Assembly: GCF_018130245.1 (NCBI RefSeq)
Contig: NZ_JAFCKP010000002.1
Span: 548,032 to 612,031 of the forward strand
DNA: 64,000 nucleotides
DNA from: Bradyrhizobium sp. SZCCT0231
GTDB lineage: Bacteria; Pseudomonadota; Alphaproteobacteria; Rhizobiales; Xanthobacteraceae
Direction of reading: 5' to 3'
The notes under the pieces were generated by a model that was not told the origin of the DNA, did not search any database, and was given only the letters and a program-made list of their open reading frames with translations. Positions 1-8,336 of the stretch are shown piece after piece. The first letter of the stretch is position 1, and the number at the start of each line of letters is the position of its first letter. A program made the translations under genes and the position numbers.

Positions 1-691
1 CCTCCTCGGCCACCGGCGCGACCGGTGTGGGCATCGCGCCGTGCGAATAAATGGTCGTGGAATGGGTGAAGATGTCGCTGGAAAGGTTTGCCGCGATGAC
101 GATTTCGGCGCCGAGCGCGCGCGCGGCCGAGACCGGCACCGGATTGACCAGCGCGCCGTCGACCAGCCAGCGGTCGCCGATCAGCACGGGCGAGAAGATG
201 CCGGGCAGGGCATAGGAGGCGCGCATCGCGTCGACAACGCGGCCGCGGGTCAGCCAGATCTCATGGCCGGTGCGGACTTCGGTCGCGACGGTCGCGAACT
301 TGACTGGCAGGTCTTCGATCAGGGTCTGGCCGATCGCCTCTTCCAGCCGGGTTGCCAGCTTCTCGCCGCCGATCAGGCCCGAGCCGTTGAGGCGGATGTC
401 GAGATAGCCGAGGATGTTGCGCATGCCTTGCAGGCTGCGGCCCCATTCTTCGAACGTGTCGAGCTGGCCGGTCGCATAGGCCCCGCCGACCACGGCGCCA
501 ATTGACGTTCCGACCACGACGTCGGGCACGATGCCGTTGCTGAGCAAGGTCCTCAGGATGCCGATATGGGCAAAGCCGCGCGCCGCGCCGCCGCCGAGCG
601 CAAGGCCAATGACCGGCCGGCGGATGCTGCCGAGACCAACCTTCTCGCCGTTCGAGCCGTTCGCGCTCCGACCTTTCAAGATGTCCAGCAC
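1..691 (-). CDS. Patatin-like phospholipase (RssA type), 3' end cut by window edge
   Basis: Predicted serine acyl hydrolase acting on membrane or storage lipids. My translation from a GTG at 691 shows the oxyanion motif GGGAARG at residues 33-39, the nucleophile elbow GTSIG with Ser63, and the catalytic Asp in DGA at residue 178, so the Ser/Asp dyad is complete. There is no signal peptide, as is usual for the bacterial RssA-type patatins. The GTG start is favoured by an AGGAGA ribosome site 5 nt upstream and because the open frame continues without a better start. About 230 residues are visible and the C-terminus lies outside the window. It is transcribed away from the secreted-protein gene at 953. 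Function within the patatin family (lysophospholipase or triacylglycerol lipase) cannot be decided from sequence. Confidence 0.85.
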   Translation of the reverse strand, partial: MLDILKGRSANGSNGEKVGLGSIRRPVIGLALGGGAARGFAHIGILRTLLSNGIVPDVVVGTSIGAVVGGAYATGQLDTFEEWGRSLQGMRNILGYLDIRLNGSGLIGGEKLATRLEEAIGQTLIEDLPVKFATVATEVRTGHEIWLTRGRVVDAMRASYALPGIFSPVLIGDRWLVDGALVNPVPVSAARALGAEIVIAANLSSDIFTHSTTIYSHGAMPTPVAPVAEE

Positions 692-952
692 CGAAACTCT
701 CCTACGCCGGGCCAGCCCCAACCAACCACCAGACTAGGGACCGTTCCTGAGCTCCGCCATCTCAGGGGCGAAGCATGGTTTATGCCGCTTTGGGAAGCGC
801 ACAGGGCAGGAGTATGGCGATGGACGGTTGCTCTGGGAATAATCACGCAGGCGTCAATCCGGTTCCAGGGAAGGAGGGGCCGTAAGCGAGGCCTATTTCT
901 TGGGGGTTTTAGAGGCTTGAATTTGCCGCGTTTTCGGTGAAAAGCAGGGAAC

Positions 953-2026
953 ATGACACGCGGGGGTGACGGCATCATCGGATGGCGGCGCAGCGGCAGG
1001 CTGCTGCCGGCGCTGATCCTTGCCGCGTGCCTCGTGATCTCGGGCCAAAATGCTGCGCAGGCGCAGCTTTTCTCCGATCGCCCGCCGCCGGTGCCGCCGG
1101 CATCGGTGCCCGACCCCGGCAACGCCATCAATCTGGCACCACCCTCCGGGCTGGGCGCAGGACCCCCAAGCCTGCCGCCGACGCTGCTGCAGCCCGCTAC
1201 GCCCAGCATGCCGCCGCCTGCAGTCACGACCGTGCCGCTGGCCGCCCCGCTGAATGCGGCCGTGCCCGGACAGGGCGTGCTCTCGCTGACGGCGAAATAC
1301 GGCAAGGACTCAGCCCCGATCACCAGCGGCCTGGTCTGGCGCGTGTTCGCCGACCGTCCCGACGAGAACGGCACCTTCAAGCTGATCCGCGAAGATCGCA
1401 GTGCCACCCCCAACATCGTGCTGCCGCCAGGCAACTATGTCGTCCACGTCGCCTTCGGCCTCGTCAGCGCGGTGCGCACCGTCAGCCTGAAGGCCGAGAC
1501 CGACCGCGAATCCTTCGTGCTGCCGGCCGGCGGGCTGCGCATCGAAGGCCGCGTCGGCACCAGCCGCATTCCGCAGAACCAGATCTCGTTCGCGATCTAC
1601 AAGGGCAGCCAGTTCGAATCCGGCGAGCGCGCCTCGCTGGTGCCCAATGTCGCCGCCGGCGACGTCGTGCTGATCCCGGAGGGCACCTACTACATCGTCT
1701 CCAACTATGGCGACGCCAATTCGGTGGTGCGCTCGGACATCCGCGTCCAGGCCGGCAAGCTCACCGATGTCACCATCACCCACCGCGCCGCCGTCATCAC
1801 GCTCAAGCTGGTCAGCGACAGGGGCGGCGAGGCGCTCGCCAACACCGCCTGGTCGGTGCTGACCCCGGGCGGCGACGTCATCAAGGAATCGATCGGCGCC
1901 TTCCCGCGCGTCGTGCTGTCCGAGGGCGAATACCGCGCCATCGCCAAGAACGAGGGCAAGGTCTACGAGCGCGGTTTCAACGTCGTCAACGGCGTCGATG
2001 GCGAAGTCGAAGTGGTAGCGCGCTAG
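953..2026 (+). CDS. Secreted hypothetical protein, proline-rich N-terminus and beta-rich repeats
   Basis: 357 residues, no function recognised. A basic N-terminus and a hydrophobic stretch at about residues 17-31 are followed by a likely signal peptidase site after Ala-Gln-Ala near residue 37, so the product should be exported. Residues 45-100 are a proline/alanine linker. The rest is beta-strand-like, with repeated phrases such as PNIVLPPGNYVV, VLIPEGTYYIV and VVLSEGEYRAI, suggesting three copies of a carboxypeptidase-regulatory-like beta sandwich. An AGGGAAC ribosome site precedes the ATG. It is divergent from the patatin gene with about 260 nt between them. A surface or periplasmic structural role is only an inference. 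Confidence 0.75.
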   Translation: MTRGGDGIIGWRRSGRLLPALILAACLVISGQNAAQAQLFSDRPPPVPPASVPDPGNAINLAPPSGLGAGPPSLPPTLLQPATPSMPPPAVTTVPLAAPLNAAVPGQGVLSLTAKYGKDSAPITSGLVWRVFADRPDENGTFKLIREDRSATPNIVLPPGNYVVHVAFGLVSAVRTVSLKAETDRESFVLPAGGLRIEGRVGTSRIPQNQISFAIYKGSQFESGERASLVPNVAAGDVVLIPEGTYYIVSNYGDANSVVRSDIRVQAGKLTDVTITHRAAVITLKLVSDRGGEALANTAWSVLTPGGDVIKESIGAFPRVVLSEGEYRAIAKNEGKVYERGFNVVNGVDGEVEVVAR

Positions 2027-2343
2027 GGCTCGGGCGGCGGTGCCGCCCGCAGCGAGACGCTCGGCACAACAATTCTCATCGCGCGCACGGGTGTGCATCT
2101 CCTAATACCGCTGCCTTCGGCGTGGGTCCTGCCAAGCAATTGCTCTTCGCCTCCGCCACCTGTGTTCTGTCTTGAATACTGGCAGCGCCACCGGATGCCT
2201 CTTGTGGGCTCATTCCAGAGGCGGCACGCCTGCCCCCACGACCGGTGGAAGATACGGATTTCCGATGATCAATCTTATTCTCTTTCCATCCTGCTGCGCT
2301 ATATGTCGGGCGTCCGTCTAACGGGGGAGGCCGGAGCAGGCGC
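2027..2343. other. Intergenic stretch with no recognised feature
   Basis: About 315 nt between the secreted protein and the small protein at 2344. Short open frames exist but have neither a convincing ribosome site nor Bradyrhizobium-like codon use. A GC-rich partial hairpin just after the stop at 2026 (GGCGGCGG with CCGCC) may end the upstream transcript but lacks a T-run. Confidence 0.4.
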
Positions 2344-2583
2344 ATGCCTTGCGAGACCGGCATGGAGCAGGGGACCAGGCTCGTCGGCATGTTCGAAGTG
2401 ATCCTCACCAGGCGCAAGCGGTTTGGCTGGCGGTGGCAGGTGTGCGACCAGTCCGGCAAGATATTTGCCGACGGCTTCGAGCGCACGCGTCCGTCCGCCA
2501 AATATCAGGGCGAGCGCGCGTTGTTCTTCCTGTTGTCCCAGGCCCCTTTGCGCAACCGTTCTGCGGCGTCGAGCGAGGACTAG
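2344..2583 (+). CDS. Small hypothetical protein (79 aa)
   Basis: Unrecognised 79-residue soluble protein. It has a central FGWRWQVCD segment followed by an FADGFERTR segment, a strand-turn-strand pattern common in small rhizobial hypothetical proteins. The ATG at 2344 is preceded by GGAG at a spacing of 7 nt; ATGs at 2362 and 2389 are possible alternatives, and the conserved-looking part begins at the last. It stands alone between two intergenic stretches and its role is unknown. Confidence 0.55.
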   Translation: MPCETGMEQGTRLVGMFEVILTRRKRFGWRWQVCDQSGKIFADGFERTRPSAKYQGERALFFLLSQAPLRNRSAASSED

Positions 2584-2599
2584 CGGCGCGCTGCCTCGC

Positions 2600-2631
2600 A
2601 GCCCGGATGGAGCGCACGCTCGATCCGGGCG
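2600..2631. repeat. CCCGGAT inverted repeat (short copy)
   Basis: Arms CCCGGAT (2602-2608) and ATCCGGG (2623-2629) flank GGAGCGCACGCTCG. It lies in the convergent gap between the 2344 and 2644 genes and belongs to the same family as the longer copy at 63218-63298. It may act as a bidirectional terminator. Confidence 0.5.
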
Positions 2632-2643
2632 ACAGGCTTCCTC

Positions 2644-3636
2644 TCAGACATCGACGACCAGCTTGCCCTTCGCTGCGTGATCGCGGATCAGCGCATAGGC
2701 CTCGCCCACATCCTCCAATGTGAAGCGCCTGCCATCGAGCATCGGCACGAGCTTGCCGGCCTCGACCAGGCGCGTCGCCTCCATCATGATCTCTCCATGA
2801 TGCGCGCGGCCTTCGCCGGACAGCAGCGGTAGCAGCGTGAACACGCCGGAATAGGTGGCGGCGCGGAACGACAGCGGCGCAAGCGCGTGCGTGCCCCAGC
2901 CGAGCGCACTCACCACATGGCCGAAGCGGCGCGCCGCCTCAAAGGAGGCGTCGAGCACCTTGCCGCCGACCGTGTCGTAGACGATGTCGAAGCCGCGGCC
3001 GCCGGTATGCTGCGAAACGTAGGCTTCGACCGGGGTGCTGCGGTCGATGAACACCGCGCCAAGACCTTCGATGGTGGCGCGCTGCGCCACCGAGCCGGTA
3101 GCGAACACGTTCGCTCCAAAGGCGCGCGCGATCTGGATCGCGACATGACCGACGCCGCCGGCGCCGCCATGGATCAACACTTTCTGGCCGGCCTTGAGCG
3201 AGGCGCGGTCGATCAGGCCTTCCCACGCCGTGGTGAATATCAGGGGCAGAGCAGCCGCTTCCCGCATGCTGAGATTGGCGGGCTTTGGCGCCAGCAGATC
3301 GGCATCGACCGCGGCGAATTCGGCCAGCGAGCCCTGTACGCCGCCGACGCCTCCGGTCATGCCATAGACTTCGTCGCCCGGCTTGAACCGCGTCACCTCG
3401 TGCCCAGCCTGCTCGATCACGCCGGCGAGATCGATCCCGGGAATTGCAGGCAGCGGATGGCGCGCATGCGCCGCCGCGCCGGCATGGATCTTGGTGTCGA
3501 GCGGATTGATCCCGCTCGTGCGCACCCGCACGAGCACCTCGTGCGGGCCGATCTCGGGCGTGGAGATGCTTGAGAGCCGCAGCGGCGCGTTGTGGGTCTC
3601 CAGGATCGCTGCGCGCATCGTCGATTGTCTCGTCAT
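2644..3636 (-). CDS. Zinc-type alcohol dehydrogenase/quinone oxidoreductase family protein (MDR superfamily)
   Basis: NAD(P)H-dependent reductase of the medium-chain dehydrogenase superfamily, quinone-oxidoreductase branch. Its 330 residues show a GroES-like N-terminal domain (about 7-130, with GINPLDTKI and PGIDLAGVI) and a Rossmann domain carrying the nucleotide-binding motif GGAGGVG at 157-163. The cysteine ligands of the structural zinc seen in true alcohol dehydrogenases are absent, which points to quinone or enone reduction. ATG at 3636 has GGAGCGAGAC upstream; ATG at 3618 is an alternative. It diverges from the LysR gene at 3740 across 103 nt and is probably its target. Confidence 0.88.
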   Translation of the reverse strand: MTRQSTMRAAILETHNAPLRLSSISTPEIGPHEVLVRVRTSGINPLDTKIHAGAAAHARHPLPAIPGIDLAGVIEQAGHEVTRFKPGDEVYGMTGGVGGVQGSLAEFAAVDADLLAPKPANLSMREAAALPLIFTTAWEGLIDRASLKAGQKVLIHGGAGGVGHVAIQIARAFGANVFATGSVAQRATIEGLGAVFIDRSTPVEAYVSQHTGGRGFDIVYDTVGGKVLDASFEAARRFGHVVSALGWGTHALAPLSFRAATYSGVFTLLPLLSGEGRAHHGEIMMEATRLVEAGKLVPMLDGRRFTLEDVGEAYALIRDHAAKGKLVVDV

Positions 3637-3701
3637 GGCCGTCTCGCTCCGTTGTCGGCCTTCAATATGCCCATGAAATTTTGCATGAGAAGGAACAACG
3701 C

Positions 3702-3718
3702 TGTACGATGGTCATACA
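3702..3718. promoter_or_regulatory. Candidate LysR operator
   Basis: A TGTA-N9-TACA dyad lies between the divergent reductase (start 3636) and LysR (start 3740) genes. LysR regulators commonly bind interrupted dyads of the form T-N11-A in such divergent spacers and repress their own gene while controlling the neighbour. The site overlaps the likely promoter of the LysR gene. This is inference from position and symmetry only. Confidence 0.35.
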
Positions 3719-3739
3719 ATTTTGTTTGGCCGGATTCTC

Positions 3740-4588
3740 ATGGACTGGAGCGATCTGCGTATCTTCCTGGCGATTGCGCGCGAAGGCACGCTCGGCGCTG
3801 CCGCGCGAAAAATCGGCCGGACCCAGCCGACCATGGGCCGGCGGCTTCGCGCGCTCGAACAGGCGTTGGGACAGACGCTGTTCCAGCGCACCGCCGACGG
3901 CTTTGTCCTCACCGACGAGGGCACCGCCGTGTTGCGCTACGCCGAGAGGATCGAGGAGGAGGCGCTCGCGCTGGAGCGGCACGCCTCCGGCGCTGAGACG
4001 CAGCTCGATGGCCTTTTGCGCCTGTCGTCGTCGGACTGGTTCGGGACGGTGATGCTGTCGCCGGTGATTGCCGCCTTCGGCAAGCGCCATCCGAGGGTGA
4101 CCGTCGAGCTCCTGACCGATGCGCGCCTCTACAGCCTGCCGCGCCGCGAGGCCGATCTCGTCTTCCGCATCAAGCCGTTCAGCGAGCCCGAAGTCATTTC
4201 CAGGAAGCTGCTGCACATTCCCTACGCGCTCTATGGCAGGAAGGGCAGCAAGCCGCCGCGCGCGGGCGACGGCCGCGGGGTCCGCGTCGTGACCATGAAC
4301 GTCGAATTCTCCGACATGCCCGATGCGGTCTGGCTGAAGCGTACGCTGCCCCATGCGGAGGTCGCCTCGCGCAGCAACAACAGGCAGGCGCAGGCCGAGC
4401 TCTGTGCGAGCGGCGGGGGATTGGCCGTGCTGCCGCGCCCGCTCGGCGACCGCGACCGAAGGCTGGTCGCGCTCGACATCGGTACGTCGCCGCCCGGCCG
4501 CGATACCTTCGTCGGCTATCACCGCGACCTCAAGCGCCTGGCTCGGCTCCGCGCGCTGCTGGATCTGGTGATTGAGAGGTTGGCATGA
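3740..4588 (+). CDS. LysR-family transcriptional regulator
   Basis: 282-residue regulator. The N-terminal winged helix-turn-helix (about residues 1-60) contains MDWSDLRIFLAIAREGTLGA and the recognition helix GRTQPTMGRRLRALE. The remainder is a periplasmic-binding-like effector domain of near-normal size. The ATG at 3740 (MDWSDL) is chosen over one six codons earlier because LysR proteins begin this close to the helix. It is divergent from the quinone-oxidoreductase gene, the usual arrangement for a LysR regulator and its target. The ligand is unknown; an electrophilic quinone or enone would fit the target. Confidence 0.88.
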   Translation: MDWSDLRIFLAIAREGTLGAAARKIGRTQPTMGRRLRALEQALGQTLFQRTADGFVLTDEGTAVLRYAERIEEEALALERHASGAETQLDGLLRLSSSDWFGTVMLSPVIAAFGKRHPRVTVELLTDARLYSLPRREADLVFRIKPFSEPEVISRKLLHIPYALYGRKGSKPPRAGDGRGVRVVTMNVEFSDMPDAVWLKRTLPHAEVASRSNNRQAQAELCASGGGLAVLPRPLGDRDRRLVALDIGTSPPGRDTFVGYHRDLKRLARLRALLDLVIERLA

Positions 4589-4594
4589 CGGTCT

Positions 4595-4724
4595 GTAGGG
4601 TGGGCAAAGGCGCGCGCACTTGCGCGCCGTGCCCACCACCTCTCGACCATCGCATTCGGCAAGGGTGGGCACGCTTCCGCCTTCGCTCTTCGAGCTACGG
4701 CGGACAAGTCGCTTTGCCACCCTG
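4595..4724. repeat. GTAGGGTGGGCA palindromic repeat, copy 1 (diverged)
   Basis: Begins GTAGGGTGGGCAAAGG, contains the inner unit GCGCCGTGCCCACCA and the reversed unit GGGTGGGCACGCTTCCGC, and ends with TTTGCCACCCT. The same order occurs at 30523-30615 and 61850-61943. This copy is longer because extra sequence sits between the inner and terminal arms. It lies immediately after the LysR stop, so its transcript would form a long stem. Confidence 0.75.
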
Positions 4725-4738
4725 AACATCAATCCCTT

Positions 4739-5157
4739 GCGTTGCCCGTCGGGCAAAACACCCAAACCGCCGGTCAACCCGCGCCGCCAAAAATATTCCA
4801 CTTTACCGAAATTCGGAAACGGCGTATGTGTCCCGCAACCCGGCCCAAGGAAAAGGGGCGTATCGCGATCGTCACGAACGCGGGCTGGGCGGCGGTGGAC
4901 GCAGGTTACATCGGCGCGAAGGGCATCGCAGGGCGGGCAACCGTGAGCGAAGACCTTGCGCCAACGACAGGTGTGATCGGCGTACGGCGAAATCGTGTGG
5001 TCCTGGCGCCCGGGGTCTGTGCGCCAAGTCTTGTGGTGATGTGTGCTGTCCGACCGGACAGGCGCATCAGCCATCCGCGAGGCGACGGGGGCAATAGTGC
5101 ATCGCTCCCCGGGGAGAGCACGACATAAGCCGTAAAACCACTGCGCAGGGAAGGCCG
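4739..5157. repeat. 419-bp dispersed repeat, copy A
   Basis: Matches 63309-63727 in the same orientation over its whole length, with scattered substitutions and two compensating single-base indels. By eye identity is above 90 percent. Landmarks are GTTGCCCGTCGGGCAAAACA at the left, ATTCCACTTTACCGAAATTC in the middle, and CATAAGCCGTAAAACCACTG near the right end. Open frames across it are on both strands and are not preserved as protein between copies (indels shift them), so I read it as non-coding. It ends at a GGAAGGCCG arm that can pair with CGGCCTTTCC further downstream (near 5260). Confidence 0.8.
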
Positions 5158-5347
5158 GGATGTCTCCGGTTGCCCTGTTACCCGCTGTGCATTGTAGCGC
5201 ACGCAGATTGCGTTGGGCATGGCGGTCCATGGGAGTCAGCCGGCTCCCGGCCTTTCCTGCGCCCTCTTTCAGTCGAGGGCGAGATGACGGAAGCAAAGCT
5301 CGGGCGAAATGAGCCGCGAGAATGCGCAGGTGTGTCTGCGAGGCGTC
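5158..5347. other. Unique-looking spacer inside repeat block
   Basis: No protein gene is supported. The stretch contains CCCGGCCTTTCCTG, which can close a large stem with the right end of copy A, followed by sequence of average composition. No promoter or terminator with a T-run was seen. Confidence 0.3.
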
Positions 5348-5428
5348 GGATGGGTAGAGCCCTTGCGAAACCCATCATGTTTCAACACGGAGAAAGCGTT
5401 GATGGGTTTCGCTTCGCTCTACCCATCC
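5348..5428. repeat. GGATGGGTAGAGC inverted repeat
   Basis: The left arm GGATGGGTAGAGC (5348-5360) is complementary to GCTCTACCCATCC at the right end (5416-5428). An inner pair, GCGAAACCCATC and GATGGGTTTCGC, extends the stem. The loop is about 30 nt. It is part of the repeat mosaic between the LysR gene and the cyclic-di-GMP gene. Confidence 0.65.
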
Positions 5429-5466
5429 TACGAATTAAATGAGCGGCGCCGTCACCCCACACTCCG

Positions 5467-5543
5467 TCATTGCGAGCGCAGCGAAGCAATCTAGACTGCC
5501 TCTGTGGAAAGATTCCGGATTGCTTCGCTGCGCTCGCAACGAC
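5467..5543. repeat. ATTGCGAGCGCAGCGAAGCAAT inverted repeat
   Basis: The arm at 5469-5490 pairs almost perfectly with the arm at 5519-5539 (ATTGCTTCGCTGCGCTCGCAA), with a loop of about 28 nt. This is a familiar intergenic element of Bradyrhizobium and Rhodopseudomonas. It gives spurious open frames encoding LRAQRSN and CERSEAI on its two strands. Confidence 0.7.
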
Positions 5544-5584
5544 GATGTGGAGAGAGGCGTGCGCGAAAACTCCGGACGCGTGCT

Positions 5585-5707
5585 CCGGACGCTGCGCAGC
5601 ACGAAGTGATGCGCTGCAGAGCCGGGGCCCATGCAGCAGCGAGCGACGTAGCCTGCTGGGTCCCGGCTCTGCGCCGCAACGCTTGCGCGTTGCAGCGCGT
5701 CCGGGAC
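5585..5707. repeat. CCGGACGC...GCGTCCGG palindromic repeat, copy 1
   Basis: Outer arms CCGGACGCTGCGCAGC and GCAGCGCGTCCGG enclose a second pair, CAGAGCCGGGGCCCATG and TGGGTCCCGGCTCTG. The same nested arrangement occurs at 29057-29194. It lies directly upstream of the GGDEF-EAL gene and could influence its leader. Confidence 0.65.
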
Positions 5708-5873
5708 AGGAGAGCATCGCCTTTGCACGACCGTCATAGTCTCTAACGCCTACTAACCAACAGCTGACTTAAAACTGTCATAATCGCTGAATGGAACCCG
5801 CGCCTGCGCGCTTTTTACATGTCGTTAAGCGCGCCTGCATTGGATGCGCCGGGAAAGTGCGTTGGGGACTGCA

Positions 5874-8336
5874 ATGACTGCCGCAAGGAAGATGCCGGGA
5901 AAACCGGCCACCGAAATGTTTGACGACATCCCGGTGCTTCAGCGCAAATGGCGTGCGGCGTTGAAGCCGGGCGAGCGGCTGCCGCGCTACGAAGACGTGA
6001 TGCTCGGCAGCCTCGGACGGCTCGCCGACCACATCGCGCTCTTGAAGAACGACGGTCTGCTCGAGCTGTCGCGCAGCGGCCGTTACGTGCAGAAATGGCT
6101 CGGCGAGGAGCGCTGGGACATTCCCGTCGCCGAGCTGTCGCCAGACTGCGCCACGGCGCTGTCGGAAGCGGCGGCGAGCGCGCTTGCGACCGGACGGCCG
6201 CATCAGGCGAGCGCGCATTGCGTCCGCGACGGCATGGTCAGGACCTACGACGTGCTGGCGCTGCCGACGTCCTCGCGCTGGGGCGCGACGCTGGTTGGCG
6301 CCTATGTCAACGAGCGCGGCGCGCAATACAATCTCCTCGACGCCATCTTTTCCGCGACCGACGATGCGGTGATCGCGCTGGCGACGCTGCGCGATGCCTC
6401 GGGCAAGCCGTTCGATCTCCAGATCGTGCACCACAACAAGAGCGCGGGCGTGCTGCTGAAAGCCGCCGGCGCCAGCCTGTTGTGGCGCCGGATCGGCGAG
6501 GGCGGCACGCTGCTCGCATCGCCCGACATCATGGAATTCCTGCTCAGGACCGTCTCCGGCGGCCGCGGCGAGCAGCTCGAGATCGAGCATGAGGACCGCC
6601 ATCTCCGCCTCAGCGCCACCGCCTTCGCCGACGTGGTCTCGATGACGATCTCCGACGTCACCGCCTTGAAGCGGCGCGATGCCTCGTTCCGCCTGCTGTT
6701 CGACAACAACCCGATGCCGATGTGGGTGTTCGACGCAGAGACCAAGGAGTTTCTCAGCGTCAACGACGCCGCGGTCCAGCATTACGGCTACAGCCGCGCC
6801 ACCTTCCTGCGCATGACGCTGCACGAGATCTGGCCGGCGGACGAGTGGGACAGCCACGCCGAGGCGCTGGAGCGCGTCGGCGACGCCTATCACTCCTCGC
6901 GCAACTGGCGGCACTTGCGCGCCGACGGCAGCGAGATCGAGGTGCTCACCTTCGGCCGCCGCGTCGCCTTCGACGATCGCGACGGTTACCTGGTGGCGGT
7001 GGTCGACATCACCGAGCGCCGCAAGGCCGAGGCCCGCATCGCCCATATGGCACACCATGACGGGCTCACCGACCTGCCGAACCGCGAGCACTTCCAGGAG
7101 CGCCTGAAGCAGGCGCTGGGCCAGGCCGGGGGAAAACGGGTCGGCGTGCTCTACATCGATCTCGACCTGTTCAAGAACATCAACGATTCCTTCGGTCATC
7201 CGGTGGGCGACCGCCTGCTGAAGCAGGTCGCCGAGCGCCTGACCACCGCGGTCCGCGGCGCCAATCTCGCGGCGCGGCTTGGTGGTGACGAGTTCGCCGT
7301 CATCTTGGCCGCCGACGTCTCGCCGAACGAGGCCAGCGCCTGCGCGTCCCTGCTGATCGACATGGTGAAGGCCCCTTACGATCTCGACGGACAGGAGATG
7401 GTGATCGGCGCCAGCATCGGCATCGCGCTGTCGCCGGGCGACGGCACGACGCCGGAAGAGTTGATGCGCAATGCCGACATGGCGCTGTACCGGGCGAAGT
7501 CCGAGGGCGGTGGCGTGCACCACTTCTTCGAGCGTGAGATGGACCTCCAGGCGCAGAGGCGCCGTGACATGGAGCTCGATCTGCGCCGCGCATTCGCCAA
7601 TGGCGAGTTCGAGCTGCACTATCAGCCGCTGGTGTCGATCGCCTCCGACCGCATCTCCGGCTTCGAGTCGCTGCTGCGCTGGCGTCATCCGGACAAGGGC
7701 ATGATCTCGCCGGCGGAGTTCATCCCTGTTGCCGAGGACATCGGCCTCATCATCCAGCTCGGCGAGTGGGTGCTGCGCGAAGCCTGCGCCGAGGCGGTCA
7801 AATGGCCCGTCGACGTCAAGGTCGCGGTCAATCTGTCGCCGGCGCAATTCCGCAGCCGCAACCTGGTTCAGGTCGTGATTTCGGCGCTGGCGCAGTCCGG
7901 CCTGTCGCCGAAGCGGCTCGAGCTCGAGATCACCGAGTCGATCTTTCTGGCCGAGACCGATGCCAATCTCGCCATCCTGCACCAGTTGCGCGAGCTCGGC
8001 GTCGGCATTTCCATGGACGATTTCGGCACCGGCTATTCCAGCCTGAGCTATCTCCGCAGCTTTCCCTTCGACAAGATCAAGATCGACCGCTCCTTCGTCA
8101 AGGATCTGGCGCAGCGGCCCGACTGCGGCGCGATCGTGCGCGCGATCTCCGGGCTCGGCCGAAGCCTCAACATCATCACGACCGCGGAGGGCGTGGAGAC
8201 CGAGGATCAGCTCGACTGGCTGCGCGCCGAAGGCTGCAACGAGGTGCAAGGATTTCTGTTCAGCGCCGCGCGGCCGGCGGCCGAGATCGGAAAGCTCCTC
8301 GCCGATTTCGGTCAGCGCACCTCACGGGCGGCGTAG
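5874..8336 (+). CDS. Cyclic-di-GMP signalling protein: PAS, GGDEF and EAL domains
   Basis: 820-residue cytoplasmic protein that should make and/or degrade cyclic di-GMP. The first 250 residues are a poorly recognised sensory region. A PAS domain starts near residue 272 (LLFDNNPMPMWVFD). The GGDEF signature RLGGDEF is at 468-474, preceded by RGAN where the inhibitory I-site RxxD is expected, so product inhibition may be lost. The EAL domain has ESL in place of EAL near residue 597, plus NLSPAQFR, ITES, DDFGTGYSSL (about 715) and AEGVE, so phosphodiesterase residues look complete. No membrane segments. ATG 5874 is preferred (GGGG upstream); ATG 5844 would add ten residues. Its last 15 nt overlap the convergent gene's end. 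Confidence 0.88.
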   Translation: MTAARKMPGKPATEMFDDIPVLQRKWRAALKPGERLPRYEDVMLGSLGRLADHIALLKNDGLLELSRSGRYVQKWLGEERWDIPVAELSPDCATALSEAAASALATGRPHQASAHCVRDGMVRTYDVLALPTSSRWGATLVGAYVNERGAQYNLLDAIFSATDDAVIALATLRDASGKPFDLQIVHHNKSAGVLLKAAGASLLWRRIGEGGTLLASPDIMEFLLRTVSGGRGEQLEIEHEDRHLRLSATAFADVVSMTISDVTALKRRDASFRLLFDNNPMPMWVFDAETKEFLSVNDAAVQHYGYSRATFLRMTLHEIWPADEWDSHAEALERVGDAYHSSRNWRHLRADGSEIEVLTFGRRVAFDDRDGYLVAVVDITERRKAEARIAHMAHHDGLTDLPNREHFQERLKQALGQAGGKRVGVLYIDLDLFKNINDSFGHPVGDRLLKQVAERLTTAVRGANLAARLGGDEFAVILAADVSPNEASACASLLIDMVKAPYDLDGQEMVIGASIGIALSPGDGTTPEELMRNADMALYRAKSEGGGVHHFFEREMDLQAQRRRDMELDLRRAFANGEFELHYQPLVSIASDRISGFESLLRWRHPDKGMISPAEFIPVAEDIGLIIQLGEWVLREACAEAVKWPVDVKVAVNLSPAQFRSRNLVQVVISALAQSGLSPKRLELEITESIFLAETDANLAILHQLRELGVGISMDDFGTGYSSLSYLRSFPFDKIKIDRSFVKDLAQRPDCGAIVRAISGLGRSLNIITTAEGVETEDQLDWLRAEGCNEVQGFLFSAARPAAEIGKLLADFGQRTSRAA

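Noticed and set aside
4741-5220. Hypothetical proteins inside the 419-bp repeat
   Set aside because: Frames on both strands differ between the two copies because of indels; no ribosome sites.
3662-5296. 544-codon minus-strand frame across LysR and the repeats
   Set aside because: It is antisense to a clear LysR gene and then runs through the dispersed repeat; it has no recognisable domain and is not preserved in repeat copy B.
5778-8249. 823-codon minus-strand frame
   Set aside because: Exactly antisense to the GGDEF-EAL gene; composition (His/Asp/Gly/Arg-rich) is that of a GC-rich shadow.
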